A DNA stretch of 64,000 nucleotides, taken from DASSKK01 sp035690495 (GTDB lineage: Bacteria > Actinomycetota > Actinomycetes > Propionibacteriales > Nocardioidaceae). Made by a program: the position numbers and the translations under genes. Below, in pieces: positions 8,504 to 17,082 of the stretch; positions within the stretch are counted from its first letter, which is position 1; every line of letters begins with the position of its first letter. The notes under the pieces are model-generated. The model was not told the origin of the DNA. It was given only the letters and a program-made list of their open reading frames with translations, and searched no databases. Where the stretch lies: assembly GCA_035690495.1 (NCBI GenBank), contig DASSKK010000007.1, forward strand, positions 1 to 64,000, read 5' to 3'.

Positions 8504-10407
8504 TGTCCAATCCCGGCAACACTGCGGAAGGCGCTCCGGCCTCCACCACCGAGACACGGCACCCGATGACGGGCAACCGGATGGACGAGGGCTTGGACAC
8601 CGGGATCGAGCGCCACGAGTACGACGTGGTGGTGATCGGCGCGGGTGGCTCGGGACTGCGGGCGGCGATCGCGGCCAAGGACGCCGGTGCCCGTGTCGCG
8701 GTGGTGTGCAAGTCGCTGCTCGGCAAGGCGCACACGGTGATGGCCGAAGGCGGCATCGCCGCCTCGATGGGCAACCTCTACCCGGACGACAACTGGCAGG
8801 TGCACTTCCGCGACACGATGCGCGGCGGGAAGATGCTCAACAACTGGCGGATGGCCCAGCTCCACGCCCAGGAGGCGCCAGAGCGGGTGCTGGAGCTCGA
8901 GGAGTGGGGGGCGCTGTTCGACCGCACCGCCGAGGGCCTGATCTCCCAGCGAGACTTCGGCGGGCACCGCTACGCCCGGCTCGCCCACGTCGGCGACCGC
9001 ACCGGCCTGGAGATGATCCGCACCCTGCAGCAGCGCGCGGTCGCACTCGACATCGACGTGTTCATGGAGTGCACGATCACCGACATCTTCACCGACAACA
9101 CTGCCGGGGGTTCCAAAGTCTCTGGGGCGTTCGGCTACTGGCGTGAGTCGGGCCGGTTCGTGGTCTTCGACGCACCGAGCGTCATCCTCGCCACCGGCGG
9201 CATCGGGAAGTCCTACCAGGTGACCTCGAACTCCTGGGAGTACACCGGCGACGGGCACGCGCTCGCGATGCGCACCGGCGCCAGCCTGATCAACATGGAG
9301 TTCGTGCAGTTCCACCCGACCGGGATGGTCTGGCCACCGTCGGTGAAGGGGATTCTCGTCACCGAGTCGGTGCGCGGTGACGGTGGTGCCCTGAAGAACT
9401 CCGAGGGCGAGCGGTTCATGTTCGACTACATCCCGGAGTACTTCAAGGCGGAGACGGCCGACACCATCGAGGAGGCCGAGGGCTGGTACGAGGACAAGAA
9501 GAACAACCGCCGTCCTCCCGAGCTGCTGCCGCGTGACGAGGTGGCCCGGGCCATCAACTCCGAGATCAAGGCCGGCCGCGGGTCACCGCACGGCGGGGTG
9601 TTCCTCGACATCGCCTCACGCCGGAGCGAGGAGTTCATCCGCCGCCGGCTGCCGTCGATGTATCACCAGTTCAAGGAGCTGGCCGACGTCGACATCACCA
9701 AGGAGCCGATGGAGGTCGGCCCGACCTGCCACTACGTGATGGGCGGCGTCGAGGTCGACGCGGACACCCAGCAGAGCAAGGTGGAGGGCTTGTACGCCGT
9801 GGGCGAGGTCTCCGGCGGCATGCACGGCTCGAACCGGCTCGGCGGCAACTCCCTGGGCGACCTGCTCGTGTTCGGTCGTCGCGCCGGGCACAACGCGGCG
9901 TACTACGCGCAGCGGATCCGCGACAAGCGGCCCAAGGTGGCCGAGGACGACGTACGCGCGGCGTCGAAGAAGGCGCTCGCCCCGTTCGAGTCCGAGGGTG
10001 CGGAGAACCCGTACACGATCCAGAAGGACCTGCAGGACGTCATGCAGCGGCTGGTCGGCATCATCCGCAAGGCCGACGAGCTCGAGGAGTCGCTCGGCGA
10101 GATCGCCAAGTTGAAGGAGCGGGCCAAGCACCTGTCCGTGGAGGGCAACCGTCAGTACAACCCCGGCTGGCACCTCGCGATCGACCTGCGCAACATGCTG
10201 GTGGTCTCCGAGTGCATCGCGACGGCCGCCCTGGAGAGGCAGGAGTCGCGCGGCGGACATACGCGCGACGACTTCCCCACGGCCGATGACGCATGGGGCG
10301 AGATCAACCTCGCACTGCGGCTCGACGGCGACTCGGTCTTCCTGAGCCGACAAGCCCTGCCGGAGATGCCCGACGACCTCAAGCCGCTGTTCGAGGAGGA
10401 GTCCTGA
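8503..10407 (+). CDS. sdhA: Succinate dehydrogenase / fumarate reductase flavoprotein subunit
   Basis: Catalytic subunit that oxidises succinate to fumarate at a covalently bound FAD on the cytoplasmic face of the membrane. The 634-residue protein shows the dinucleotide-binding GAGGSGLRAAIAAKDAG near residue 45, the AEGGIAASMGN segment near the FAD-linking His region, FHPTGMVWP, the catalytic-loop ESVRGDGGALKN, and the C-terminal GSNRLGGNSLGDLLVFGRRAG. The ATG at 8503 overlaps the sdhC stop, and the stop overlaps the sdhB start. It is the middle gene of sdhC-A-B. Confidence 0.95.
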   Translation: MSNPGNTAEGAPASTTETRHPMTGNRMDEGLDTGIERHEYDVVVIGAGGSGLRAAIAAKDAGARVAVVCKSLLGKAHTVMAEGGIAASMGNLYPDDNWQVHFRDTMRGGKMLNNWRMAQLHAQEAPERVLELEEWGALFDRTAEGLISQRDFGGHRYARLAHVGDRTGLEMIRTLQQRAVALDIDVFMECTITDIFTDNTAGGSKVSGAFGYWRESGRFVVFDAPSVILATGGIGKSYQVTSNSWEYTGDGHALAMRTGASLINMEFVQFHPTGMVWPPSVKGILVTESVRGDGGALKNSEGERFMFDYIPEYFKAETADTIEEAEGWYEDKKNNRRPPELLPRDEVARAINSEIKAGRGSPHGGVFLDIASRRSEEFIRRRLPSMYHQFKELADVDITKEPMEVGPTCHYVMGGVEVDADTQQSKVEGLYAVGEVSGGMHGSNRLGGNSLGDLLVFGRRAGHNAAYYAQRIRDKRPKVAEDDVRAASKKALAPFESEGAENPYTIQKDLQDVMQRLVGIIRKADELEESLGEIAKLKERAKHLSVEGNRQYNPGWHLAIDLRNMLVVSECIATAALERQESRGGHTRDDFPTADDAWGEINLALRLDGDSVFLSRQALPEMPDDLKPLFEEES

Positions 10408-11177
10408 TGGGCTACAACCTGAAGATGCGCGTCTGGCGCGGGGACACCGACGGCGGTGAGCTCGGCGACTACGACGTACCCGTCGAGGAGGGCGAGGTGG
10501 TCCTCGACGCCATCCACCGGTTGCAGGCCACCCAGGCCGGCGATCTCGCCGTCCGCTGGAACTGCAAGGCCGGCAAGTGCGGCTCCTGCAGCGCCGAGGT
10601 GAACGGCAAGCCGCGGCTGATGTGCATGACCAGGCTGTCGGACTTCGAGCCCACCGAGACGATCACGGTCACCCCGATGCGCGGCTTCCCGGTGATCCGC
10701 GACCTGGTCACGGACGTGTCGTACAACTACGAGAAGGCCAAGCAGGTCCCCGCCGCGAAGCTCGCTCCGCCGGACAAGGACGGCAAGCGGCGGATGTACC
10801 AGGCCGACGTCGAGCGCGGCCAGGAGTTCCGCAAGTGCATCGAGTGCTTCTTGTGCCAGGACACCTGCCACGTGATCCGCGACCACGAGGAGAACAAGCA
10901 GGCGTTCGCCGGGCCGCGGTTCTTCCTGAGGTACGCCGAGCTCGACATGCACCCGCTGGACACCCACGACCGACGCAAGCTCGCCCAGGACGCGGCCGGC
11001 ATCGGGATGTGCAACATCACCAAGTGCTGCACCGAGGTGTGCCCCGAGGGAATCAAGATCACCGACAACGCGATCATCCCGATGAAGGAGCGTGTGGTCG
11101 ACCGCAAGTACGACCCGGTGGTGTGGCTCGGCGAGAAGATCTTCAAGCGGGACCGGGCGGGCCGCGAAGAGGTCTGA
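10407..11177 (+). CDS. sdhB: Succinate dehydrogenase iron-sulfur subunit
   Basis: A 256-residue electron-transfer subunit linking the flavin to the membrane quinone site. The N-terminal plant-ferredoxin domain carries [2Fe-2S] ligands in CKAGKCGSCSAEV plus the later Cys in LMCMTRL. The C-terminal domain carries the cysteines of the [4Fe-4S] and [3Fe-4S] clusters in CIECFLCQDTC and CNITKCCTEVCPEG. The ATG overlaps the sdhA stop (TGATG), so the subunits are translationally coupled. Confidence 0.95.
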   Translation: MGYNLKMRVWRGDTDGGELGDYDVPVEEGEVVLDAIHRLQATQAGDLAVRWNCKAGKCGSCSAEVNGKPRLMCMTRLSDFEPTETITVTPMRGFPVIRDLVTDVSYNYEKAKQVPAAKLAPPDKDGKRRMYQADVERGQEFRKCIECFLCQDTCHVIRDHEENKQAFAGPRFFLRYAELDMHPLDTHDRRKLAQDAAGIGMCNITKCCTEVCPEGIKITDNAIIPMKERVVDRKYDPVVWLGEKIFKRDRAGREEV

Positions 11178-11384
11178 TCCTCGCTCCTGATGGCGCTTGG
11201 CGGGCTGCGCCCGCGGGCGGGGTCGCTTGGGCGGCGCGTCGGCCGGTGACTCGAGCGCGGGCTTGCGTTGCGCTTCGGCCGCCGCGGCCAAGCCCTTTGA
11301 CGCTCCCACCACCCGCTGGTGCAGTCCGCTCTGGCGCCACCTGCAGTGAGGCAGATGACAGCGGGGAGCGGGTAGGGTCGAAGG

Positions 11385-11669
11385 ATGGCGAAGTTACCGC
11401 AGGAGGAGATCGACCGGGCGCTGCAGGGAGACCTCGCGGCGTGGACCCAGGATGGGGACGCGATCACTCGGACCGTCGAGGCGCCGTCGTTCCTCGAGGG
11501 CATCGCGCTGGTGCAGCGGGTCGCCGAGGCGGCCGAGTCGATGAACCACCACCCGGACATCGACATCCGCTACACGAACCTGACGTTCACGCTCTCCACG
11601 CACTCCGAGGGCGGGCTGACCGCCAACGACCTGACGCTGGCGGAGAAGATCGACCAGCTCGCCGGCTGA
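11385..11669 (+). CDS. 4a-hydroxytetrahydrobiopterin (pterin-4a-carbinolamine) dehydratase
   Basis: A compact 94-residue cytoplasmic protein of the DCoH/PhhB family, which dehydrates 4a-hydroxytetrahydropterin to regenerate the pterin cofactor. The family signature with its adjacent His residues appears as SMNHHPDIDIRYTNLT, and the length is typical. It is separated from sdhB by a 207-base gap and converges on the bpa gene, with stops 9 bases apart. Many bacteria carry this gene without aromatic amino-acid hydroxylases, so its role here is open. Confidence 0.9.
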   Translation: MAKLPQEEIDRALQGDLAAWTQDGDAITRTVEAPSFLEGIALVQRVAEAAESMNHHPDIDIRYTNLTFTLSTHSEGGLTANDLTLAEKIDQLAG

Positions 11670-11678
11670 GGCGGTCGC

Positions 11679-12290
11679 CTACAGGTACATGCCGCTGCGG
11701 CCGGGCTCATCGCCCTGCTCCGGTGCCTGGCCGGGGTGCATACTCTGCTGCATCTGTTGCGCCGCCTCCGGAGGCATCATCCCGGGCGGCAGCGCCCGGC
11801 GCATCTGCTCCAGCTGGGCGCGGGCAGCCACCTGCTGGGCATAGATCGCGGTCTGGATGCCGTGGAACAGGCCTTCCAGCCAGCCGACCAGCTGGGCCTG
11901 CGCGATCCGCAGCTCGGGCTCGGAAGGAGTCTCGCTGCTGAACGGCAGGGACAGCCGCTCGAGCTCCTGGACCAGCTCGGGAGCGAGACCGTCCTCGAGC
12001 TCCTTGATCGACGACTCGTAGATGTCGGCCAGCCGTGCGCGAGACGCCTCGTCGAGCGGCGCCGACTTCACCTCTTCGAGCAGCTGGCGGATCATCCCGC
12101 CGATCCGCATCACCTTCGCCGGCTGCTCGACCAGCTCGGTGATGTGCCGTTCGTCGTCGCCGTCGTCAGACTGTCCGGAGCCCGCCTGCCCGCCGGCGGT
12201 CGCCATCCCGTCGGGCCCGACTACCACGACGTGCGGCTCCGCGGCGGCGTCGGAGTCTCCGGATCCGCCCTGCGCCTGCTGCTCAGTCAT
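11679..12290 (-). CDS. bpa: Bacterial proteasome activator (Bpa/PafE, DUF2587)
   Basis: A 203-residue ATP-independent ring activator that docks on the 20S proteasome and feeds it unfolded proteins. The helical core (about residues 55-170) includes ITELVEQPAKVMRIGGMIRQ and LVGWLEGLFHGIQTAIYAQQ, both family hallmarks, flanked by disordered Gly/Asp- and Gln/Pro-rich tails. The last four residues are GMYL, close to the C-terminal GQYL of mycobacterial Bpa, which inserts into the proteasome alpha-ring pockets. This implies that the genome encodes a 20S proteasome elsewhere. Confidence 0.9.
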   Translation of the reverse strand: MTEQQAQGGSGDSDAAAEPHVVVVGPDGMATAGGQAGSGQSDDGDDERHITELVEQPAKVMRIGGMIRQLLEEVKSAPLDEASRARLADIYESSIKELEDGLAPELVQELERLSLPFSSETPSEPELRIAQAQLVGWLEGLFHGIQTAIYAQQVAARAQLEQMRRALPPGMMPPEAAQQMQQSMHPGQAPEQGDEPGRSGMYL

Positions 12291-12300
12291 GGCACCCAGC

Positions 12301-13284
12301 CTACGCAGTCAGCACAATCTTCCCGATGTGGTCTTCATCCATCTGCCGGTGCGCCTCGGCGGCCTGCTCCAGTGGGAGCGTCGTGTGTACGACGGGCCGG
12401 ATCGTGCCGTCCGCGACCAGCGGCCATACGTGCTCCACCACGGCTGCGCAGATCGTCGCCTTCTCCGCGACCGGTCGGGACCGCAGCGACGTCGCGATCA
12501 CCGCGCCACGCTTGCGGAGCAGGGCGTTCAGGTCCAGCTCGGCCTTGGCGCCGCCCTGCAGCCCGATGACCACGAGCCGTCCCTCGGTGGCCAGCGCGTC
12601 CACGTTGCGGGACAGGTACTTCGCGCCGATCGAGTCGAGGATCACGTCGGCCCCGGCTCCCTTGCCGCCGCCGGTGGTCTCCCGGACCTGCTCGACGAAG
12701 TCCTGTTCCTTGTAGTTCACCGCCACGTCCGCACCGAGCTTGCGGCACACCTCGACCTTCTCGGCCGAGCCGGCCGTCGCGACGACCTGTGCTCCGAGTG
12801 CGTGGCCGAGCTGGATCGCGATCGTGCCGATGCCGCCGGTGCCGCCGTGAACCAGCAGCGTCTCGTCGGGCTGCAGGCCGGCGATCTGGAAGACGTTCGA
12901 CCACACCGTGCAGGCCACCTCCGGCAGCGACCCGGCCACCACCAGGTCGATTCCGTCCGGCGCGGGCATCACCTGCCCGCCAGGGACCGCCACCTTCTCG
13001 GCGTACCCTCCTCCGGCCAGCAGCGCGCACACCCGATCGCCGATCGCCCAGCCGGAGACGTCCGACCCGATCGCAGAGATGACTCCGGAGCATTCCAGCC
13101 CGAGCACGTCGGACGCGCCCGGCGGCGGCGGGTAGAAGCCCCTGCGCTGCATGACGTCCGCCCGGTTGACCGCCGTACCGGCCACGTCCACGACCACTTC
13201 GTCCGTGCCGGGCTTCGGATCGGGCAGCTCGACGACGGTGAGGGCCTCGGGCCCTCCGGGCTCGGGAGCAGTGACGGCGCGCAT
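12301..13284 (-). CDS. NAD(P)H:quinone oxidoreductase (zeta-crystallin/PIG3-type MDR protein)
   Basis: A 327-residue medium-chain dehydrogenase/reductase without the zinc ligands of alcohol dehydrogenases. It contains the N-terminal GroES-like domain (GTAVNRADVMQRRG, LGLECSG) and a Rossmann domain with VHGGTGGIGTIAIQLGHALG near residue 145. C-terminal LEQAAEAHRQMDEDHIGKIV is typical of the PIG3 branch. Such enzymes reduce quinones with NADPH. It lies 10 bases upstream of bpa on the same strand, so the two could share a transcript. Confidence 0.88.
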   Translation of the reverse strand: MRAVTAPEPGGPEALTVVELPDPKPGTDEVVVDVAGTAVNRADVMQRRGFYPPPPGASDVLGLECSGVISAIGSDVSGWAIGDRVCALLAGGGYAEKVAVPGGQVMPAPDGIDLVVAGSLPEVACTVWSNVFQIAGLQPDETLLVHGGTGGIGTIAIQLGHALGAQVVATAGSAEKVEVCRKLGADVAVNYKEQDFVEQVRETTGGGKGAGADVILDSIGAKYLSRNVDALATEGRLVVIGLQGGAKAELDLNALLRKRGAVIATSLRSRPVAEKATICAAVVEHVWPLVADGTIRPVVHTTLPLEQAAEAHRQMDEDHIGKIVLTA

Positions 13285-13316
13285 CCCCCCACGCTAGCCC
13301 GCGCCCTCCGTGCCGC

Positions 13317-13595
13317 TCACTCGACGTCTATGGGCACCTCGGTGATCTCGGCGAGGTCCTCGCCACCCCACTTCTCGGCGAGCTCGGTGGCGAGTGCAGC
13401 GAGCTTCTCGACGGTGTCCGGACGGTCGCCGTGCTGGGCAGCGGCGTATCCGAGCAGGTAGGTCGAGATGGGCGCGGCCGTGCGCTCCACGTTGTGCGCG
13501 CAGTCGCGGGCGAGATCCAAGATGATGCCCTCGTCGACGTCCGGCTCGATGTCGAGGGCGTCGCACAGTTCGTCGATCCAGTCGTGCAGGCTCAC
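13317..13595 (-). CDS. DUF6457 small helical protein
   Basis: A 92-residue acidic protein beginning MSLHDWIDELCDALDIE and containing ARDCAHNVERTAAPISTYLLGYAAA, the pattern of the actinobacterial DUF6457 family. These short proteins usually sit beside mobA or other molybdenum-cofactor genes, and here mobA is about 0.7 kb away on the same strand. Function unknown; a role in molybdopterin biology is inference from that association. The ATG at 13595 gives the standard length. Confidence 0.8.
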   Translation of the reverse strand: MSLHDWIDELCDALDIEPDVDEGIILDLARDCAHNVERTAAPISTYLLGYAAAQHGDRPDTVEKLAALATELAEKWGGEDLAEITEVPIDVE

Positions 13596-13637
13596 CGCAC
13601 AAGCGTGATACGCCGTGGCGGATCACGCAATAGCGAA

Positions 13638-14000
13638 TCAGCCCATCAGGGCGCCGCGGACCAGATCGATGACCGCGTCGTCGTCGAGCCGTGCGTTGCG
13701 GGCGGATCGGACGAACTCGCCGGCCTGTGCGCGGAGCTCGGCACTGGCCGGATTGGTCGCCGCCTGCACGATGGTGCCGACGCGCCGCCGTGTGGTCACC
13801 AGCCCGGAGGCCTCCAGCTCCCGGTAGGCGCGCGCGATCGTGTTCGTGGCCACCCCGAGATCGGCAGCGAGCGCGCGCACCACCGGAAGCTTGTCGCCGG
13901 GGCTGAGGGCGCCGGCACGGATGTGGCCGGCGAGCTGGGCGCGAACCTGTTCGTACGGCGGGGTCGCCGCCAGCATGTCCAGCGTGACGCCGACTGTCAT
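13638..14000 (-). CDS. GntR-family transcriptional regulator (short, YtrA-like)
   Basis: A 120-residue regulator with an N-terminal winged helix (PPYEQVRAQLAGHIRAG, GDKLPVVRALAADLGV, ATNTIARAYRELEASG, TTRRRVGTIV) and only a short C-terminal helix, as in the YtrA subfamily that usually controls adjacent transporter or membrane genes. The ATG at 14000 (MTVGVTLDM) is chosen over upstream starts because it begins at the domain. It follows a small membrane-protein gene, and a palindrome at 14276-14315 upstream of both is a likely operator. Confidence 0.88.
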   Translation of the reverse strand: MTVGVTLDMLAATPPYEQVRAQLAGHIRAGALSPGDKLPVVRALAADLGVATNTIARAYRELEASGLVTTRRRVGTIVQAATNPASAELRAQAGEFVRSARNARLDDDAVIDLVRGALMG

Positions 14001-14043
14001 GGCGTCGTGGTCTCGACGGCCTGGACTGCCGGGCGTTCGGTGC

Positions 14044-14258
14044 TCATGCAGTCCGTTGGGCAGCTGGGGGCAGGGGCGGGGTGAGCGCACTCGGACGCGG
14101 GCGGGGGACCGGTGCCAGCAGGCTCGCCAGCCCGCCCACCAGGAACAGCAGGCCGAGCAGCACCGCTGTCAGTGCGATGCCCCGCTGCCACCCCGACTCC
14201 AGCACGCGGTGGGCCCGGGAACGGGCCCGCGGGGGGCAATGAAGAGTCCACCGAACAC
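14044..14258 (-). pseudogene. Small membrane protein upstream of gntR, apparently split by a one-base shift
   Basis: A GTG at 14258 has a good GGAGG site (14268-14272) but its frame closes after 29 codons. A shift in the six-base G/C run at 14231-14236 would join the start peptide MFGGLFIAP to a second frame. That frame encodes a basic segment, one strong transmembrane helix (LTAVLLGLLFLVGGLASLLA) and a Pro-rich tail, ending at 14044. The second frame alone could start at GTG 14205 (53 codons) but lacks a ribosome site. Either a real frameshift or a base-call error in the homopolymer fits. Function unknown. Confidence 0.45.
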
Positions 14259-14275
14259 CTGTTGCTACCTCCGGA

Positions 14276-14315
14276 GATCAATGACTGAATGAGTGAATAC
14301 ATTAGATCATTGATC
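14276..14315. promoter_or_regulatory. Candidate GntR operator palindrome
   Basis: Perfect 9-base inverted repeat GATCAATGA (14276-14284) and TCATTGATC (14307-14315), separated by 22 AT-rich bases. It sits just upstream of the ribosome site of the small membrane gene and gntR, and overlaps the mobA stop codon. YtrA-type GntR proteins commonly bind such palindromes in their own promoter. Autoregulation is inference. Confidence 0.55.
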
Positions 14316-14903
14316 CGCTTCGTGCAAGACGTGCATGGCCTCCAGGTCGGCCGGGGTGTCGACGTCGCGGGCCTCGTTGCCGACCGCGGGCACCTCGACC
14401 AGCCCGAGCCCTCCCACCAGCGAGCGGAGCGAGAGGTTGTGCGCGCCGGCAGCAGGACGGGCCGCCTGGAGGGCCGCCGAGCGGTACACCGCGGCGAGCG
14501 TCTGCGGCGTGCCTCCGTCGTCGAGGAGTACGGCGCCGTCCGGCGGGTCCGTGACACGACGGGAGACGGCGTCCAGGAGTCTGCCGACGGTGGCCGCGGT
14601 CACCCACGGCATGTCCACGGCCAGCACACACACCCAGAGGGGGCGCGGGGCGAGAGCGTCCAGCCCAGCCAGCACGCCCGCGGCCGGCCCGCCGCCGGCC
14701 GGCTGCTCGCGTGCCCAGGTGACCGTCCTGGCTGTCTCGGTCCGCTCGCCGACCACCACGACCTGCCCGGCCGCGTCTACCGCTGCCAGCGCGCGCGCCA
14801 GCAACGACAGCCCGCCGAGCACCAGGCCGGCCTTGTCCACCCCGCCGAGCCGGGCTCCGGTCCCGCCGGTGAGCACGATCGCGCCCAGGTCTGTGTGAGG
14901 CAC
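14307..14903 (-). CDS. mobA: Molybdenum cofactor guanylyltransferase
   Basis: A 198-residue nucleotidyltransferase that attaches GMP to molybdopterin to make the guanine dinucleotide cofactor. The N-terminal glycine-rich loop and lysine appear as IVLTGGTGARLGGVDKAGLV, the metal-binding aspartate motif as VLAVDMPWV, and the C-terminus has DVDTPADLEA, all characteristic of MobA-like proteins. The product would serve the FdhF/YdeP-type molybdoenzyme at 1.9-4.2 kb. Its ATG faces the amidase gene at 14930 across a 26-base gap, so the two promoters overlap. Confidence 0.85.
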   Translation of the reverse strand: MPHTDLGAIVLTGGTGARLGGVDKAGLVLGGLSLLARALAAVDAAGQVVVVGERTETARTVTWAREQPAGGGPAAGVLAGLDALAPRPLWVCVLAVDMPWVTAATVGRLLDAVSRRVTDPPDGAVLLDDGGTPQTLAAVYRSAALQAARPAAGAHNLSLRSLVGGLGLVEVPAVGNEARDVDTPADLEAMHVLHEADQ

Positions 14904-14929
14904 CCGGCCAGTCTGGCAGGCTTGGAACC

Positions 14930-15703
14930 GTGCCGACTCTGCAGATCGCCCTCCACCAGACGGCCTCCGGTCTCGATCCCGCCGACAACCTCGCGGCCCT
15001 GGACGCGAGTCGCGACGCCGAACCGGGCAGCCTGGTGGTCTTCCCCGAGGTGTTCATGCGCGACTTCGGCAAGGCCGGCTCGGACATCTCGCAGTTCGCC
15101 GAGCCGCTGGACGGGCCGTTCGTCTCCCGGCTGGCCGAAGTCGCCGCCGCGACCGGGGCGACGCTCGTGGCCGGCATGTTCGAGATCAGCGGCGACCCCC
15201 GACGTCCCTACAACACGCTGGTGGCGGTGGATCGAGACGGCCTGCGCGCGTCGTACCGCAAGATCCACCTCTACGACTCCTTCGGCTACCGCGAGTCCGA
15301 CGCGCTCAGCGCCGGTGACGTCGCACCCGTCGTCGTGGAGGTCGGGGGCTGGCAGGTCGGCCTGATGACCTGCTACGACCTGCGCTTCCCGGAGCTGTCG
15401 CGGGCCCTGGTCGACCGAGGCGCCCAGCTGGTGGTCATCCCGGCCGCGTGGGTGGCGGGCCCCGGCAAGGTCGACCACTGGCGGACGCTGGCGAAGGCGC
15501 GCGCGATCGAGAACACCGTGTACGTCGCGGCCGCCGGCCAGCCCGGTCCCCGCTACACCGGCCACTCCCTGGTCGTGTCGCCGACCGGCGAGGTCGTCGC
15601 GGACGTCGCGGATGGGGAGCAGGTGCTGCACGCGTCCGTGAGCACCCAGACGCTCGACGCCGCCCGCGCGGAGAACCCGTCGCTGGCCAACCGACGGATG
15701 TAG
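14930..15703 (+). CDS. Carbon-nitrogen hydrolase (nitrilase superfamily amidase)
   Basis: A 257-residue cytoplasmic amidase with the full Glu-Lys-Cys triad: Glu in VVFPEVFM, Lys in SYRKIHLYDSF, and Cys in LMTCYDLRFPEL. The Omega-amidase/NIT branch is suggested by the YDSFGYRESD segment. It hydrolyses C-N bonds of small amides; the substrate is not evident. The GTG at 14930 begins at the first beta strand (MPTLQIALHQ). The next gene starts 5 bases after its stop. Confidence 0.9.
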   Translation: MPTLQIALHQTASGLDPADNLAALDASRDAEPGSLVVFPEVFMRDFGKAGSDISQFAEPLDGPFVSRLAEVAAATGATLVAGMFEISGDPRRPYNTLVAVDRDGLRASYRKIHLYDSFGYRESDALSAGDVAPVVVEVGGWQVGLMTCYDLRFPELSRALVDRGAQLVVIPAAWVAGPGKVDHWRTLAKARAIENTVYVAAAGQPGPRYTGHSLVVSPTGEVVADVADGEQVLHASVSTQTLDAARAENPSLANRRM

Positions 15704-15707
15704 CGCA

Positions 15708-16718
15708 GTGCCCAGACAGCACCGCCTGCGCCGGCCCTGGCAGGGCCCGCTGGCGGCCTCGGCCTGGGTGCTGGTCACGCTCGCCGGTCTCGCCGCGACG
15801 GTGCTTCCGTGGACGCCGCAGACGCTGGTGCCCGCCCCGGAGTGGCTGCCGGTCGCCGGTGCGGTGACGATCACCGTCACCTACACCTACGCGCTCGCTT
15901 CGCGCACCGGGGGCAGACCGGCGCCGTGGTCGGTGCTGGCCCTCGTGCTGAGCATCCTGGCCGCCGGCACCCGACTGCCGGTGCTGATGGCCGGGGCCGC
16001 GGTCTGCACCGCAGTGCTCGGCGCGCTGCTGGCGGTGATGCTCACCGTTTCGGCCGCTCGCTACTGGGCCGTGGTCGTCGAGTGCGCGCTGGCCACGCTC
16101 CTGGCGGTCGTGGCGGGCTTCGCCGCCCAGTCGTACGGCGCCCAGGTCTCGCCGGCGCGGGTGCGCTACGTCGCCATGGGGCTGGCGCTGTTCGCCGCGC
16201 TGGTCCTGGTCTACCGGCTCGCCGCCGGCCGGCACGGTCTCGGCAGGCGCGGCTGGTTCGTGGTGCTGGGCGGGATCGGCGTGCTGGCGCTCTCGCTCGC
16301 CTACAGCGAGGCGCTCACCCACTGGGGGTCGCCGGAGCTCGTGACCGGCATCCGCCGCTCCACCGCGGACGTGCGCTCGGCCCTGCACGCGGTGCCGCGG
16401 CCCACCGAGTTCCTGCTCGGCTTCCCCGCCCTGGCCTGGGGGATCTCGACGCGGGCGCGGCGACGGCAGGGATGGTGGGGCTGCGGCTTCGGGGCGGTCG
16501 GCCTGGCCCTGGTGGCCACGACGCTGCTCGACCGGCGCCTGGCCCTGCAGGAGGCGGGACTGTCGGTCGGCTACAGCCTGCTGATCGGGCTGGTGCTGGG
16601 GTTCCTGCTGGTCCGCATCGACCGGTTCCTGTCCGGCACCCGAGGCCGCCGTGCCCGGCGCGCCGAGAAGGCTGCCGCGCACCGACCTGAGCCGGGGAGG
16701 CTGCGCGCGCTGATGTAG
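15708..16718 (+). CDS. Polytopic membrane protein of unknown function
   Basis: A 336-residue protein from a GTG 5 bases after the amidase stop. It has about ten hydrophobic segments (for example LVTLAGLAATVLPW, VLALVLSILAAG, LATLLAVVAGFAAQ, GLALFAALVLVY, LGGIGVLALSLAY and LLIGLVLGFLLV) with positively charged linkers and a long basic C-terminal tail after residue 310. No known transporter or enzyme motif was recognised. The tight spacing suggests an operon with the amidase and the following biotinyl-domain gene. Confidence 0.75.
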   Translation: MPRQHRLRRPWQGPLAASAWVLVTLAGLAATVLPWTPQTLVPAPEWLPVAGAVTITVTYTYALASRTGGRPAPWSVLALVLSILAAGTRLPVLMAGAAVCTAVLGALLAVMLTVSAARYWAVVVECALATLLAVVAGFAAQSYGAQVSPARVRYVAMGLALFAALVLVYRLAAGRHGLGRRGWFVVLGGIGVLALSLAYSEALTHWGSPELVTGIRRSTADVRSALHAVPRPTEFLLGFPALAWGISTRARRRQGWWGCGFGAVGLALVATTLLDRRLALQEAGLSVGYSLLIGLVLGFLLVRIDRFLSGTRGRRARRAEKAAAHRPEPGRLRALM

Positions 16719-16727
16719 CGTCGCCTC

Positions 16728-16961
16728 GTGCCACGTGAACCCCGCAGCGCCGACATCGTCGCGGAGATGGTCGCCAACGTGATGCAGGTCGGGGTCGAGC
16801 CGGGCGACCGGGTGGCCGCCGGCGACACCGTCGTACTCCTGGAGTCGATGAAGATGGAGATCCCGGTCCTCGCCGAGCGTGCCGGCACGGTCTCGGCGGT
16901 CAAGGTCGGCACCGGAGACGTGGTCCAGGAGGGGGACGTCCTCGTCACGCTCGATTTGTAG
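16728..16961 (+). CDS. Biotinyl/lipoyl-domain carrier protein
   Basis: A 77-residue stand-alone biotin-attachment domain. The modified lysine lies in LLESMKMEIPV at about residue 43, with the flanking hairpins (VGVEPGDRVAAGD, VKVGTGDVVQEGDVLVTL) of the family. Such free carriers serve acyl-CoA carboxylases; the partner enzyme is not in this window. GTG start at 16728, 9 bases after the preceding stop. Confidence 0.88.
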   Translation: MPREPRSADIVAEMVANVMQVGVEPGDRVAAGDTVVLLESMKMEIPVLAERAGTVSAVKVGTGDVVQEGDVLVTLDL

Positions 16962-16974
16962 GATGGCCCGGCCT

Positions 16975-17063
16975 GGAGGGGTGCCGGAGTGGCCGATCGG
17001 AACCGCCTTGAAAGCGGTCGCTGGCAGAGATGTCAGCCGCGGGTTCGAATCCCGCCCCCTCTG
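16975..17063 (+). tRNA. tRNA-Ser (anticodon UGA)
   Basis: Cloverleaf with acceptor GGAGGGG (16975-16981) paired to CCCCTCT (17056-17062), anticodon stem ACCGC/GCGGT with loop CTTGAAA (anticodon TGA at 17009-17011), the long variable arm of type II tRNAs and a GGGTTCGAATCCC T-arm. CCA is not encoded. It reads UCA and, by wobble, UCG codons. Confidence 0.95.
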
Positions 17064-17082
17064 CTGATCTTCTCGGGGCTGA

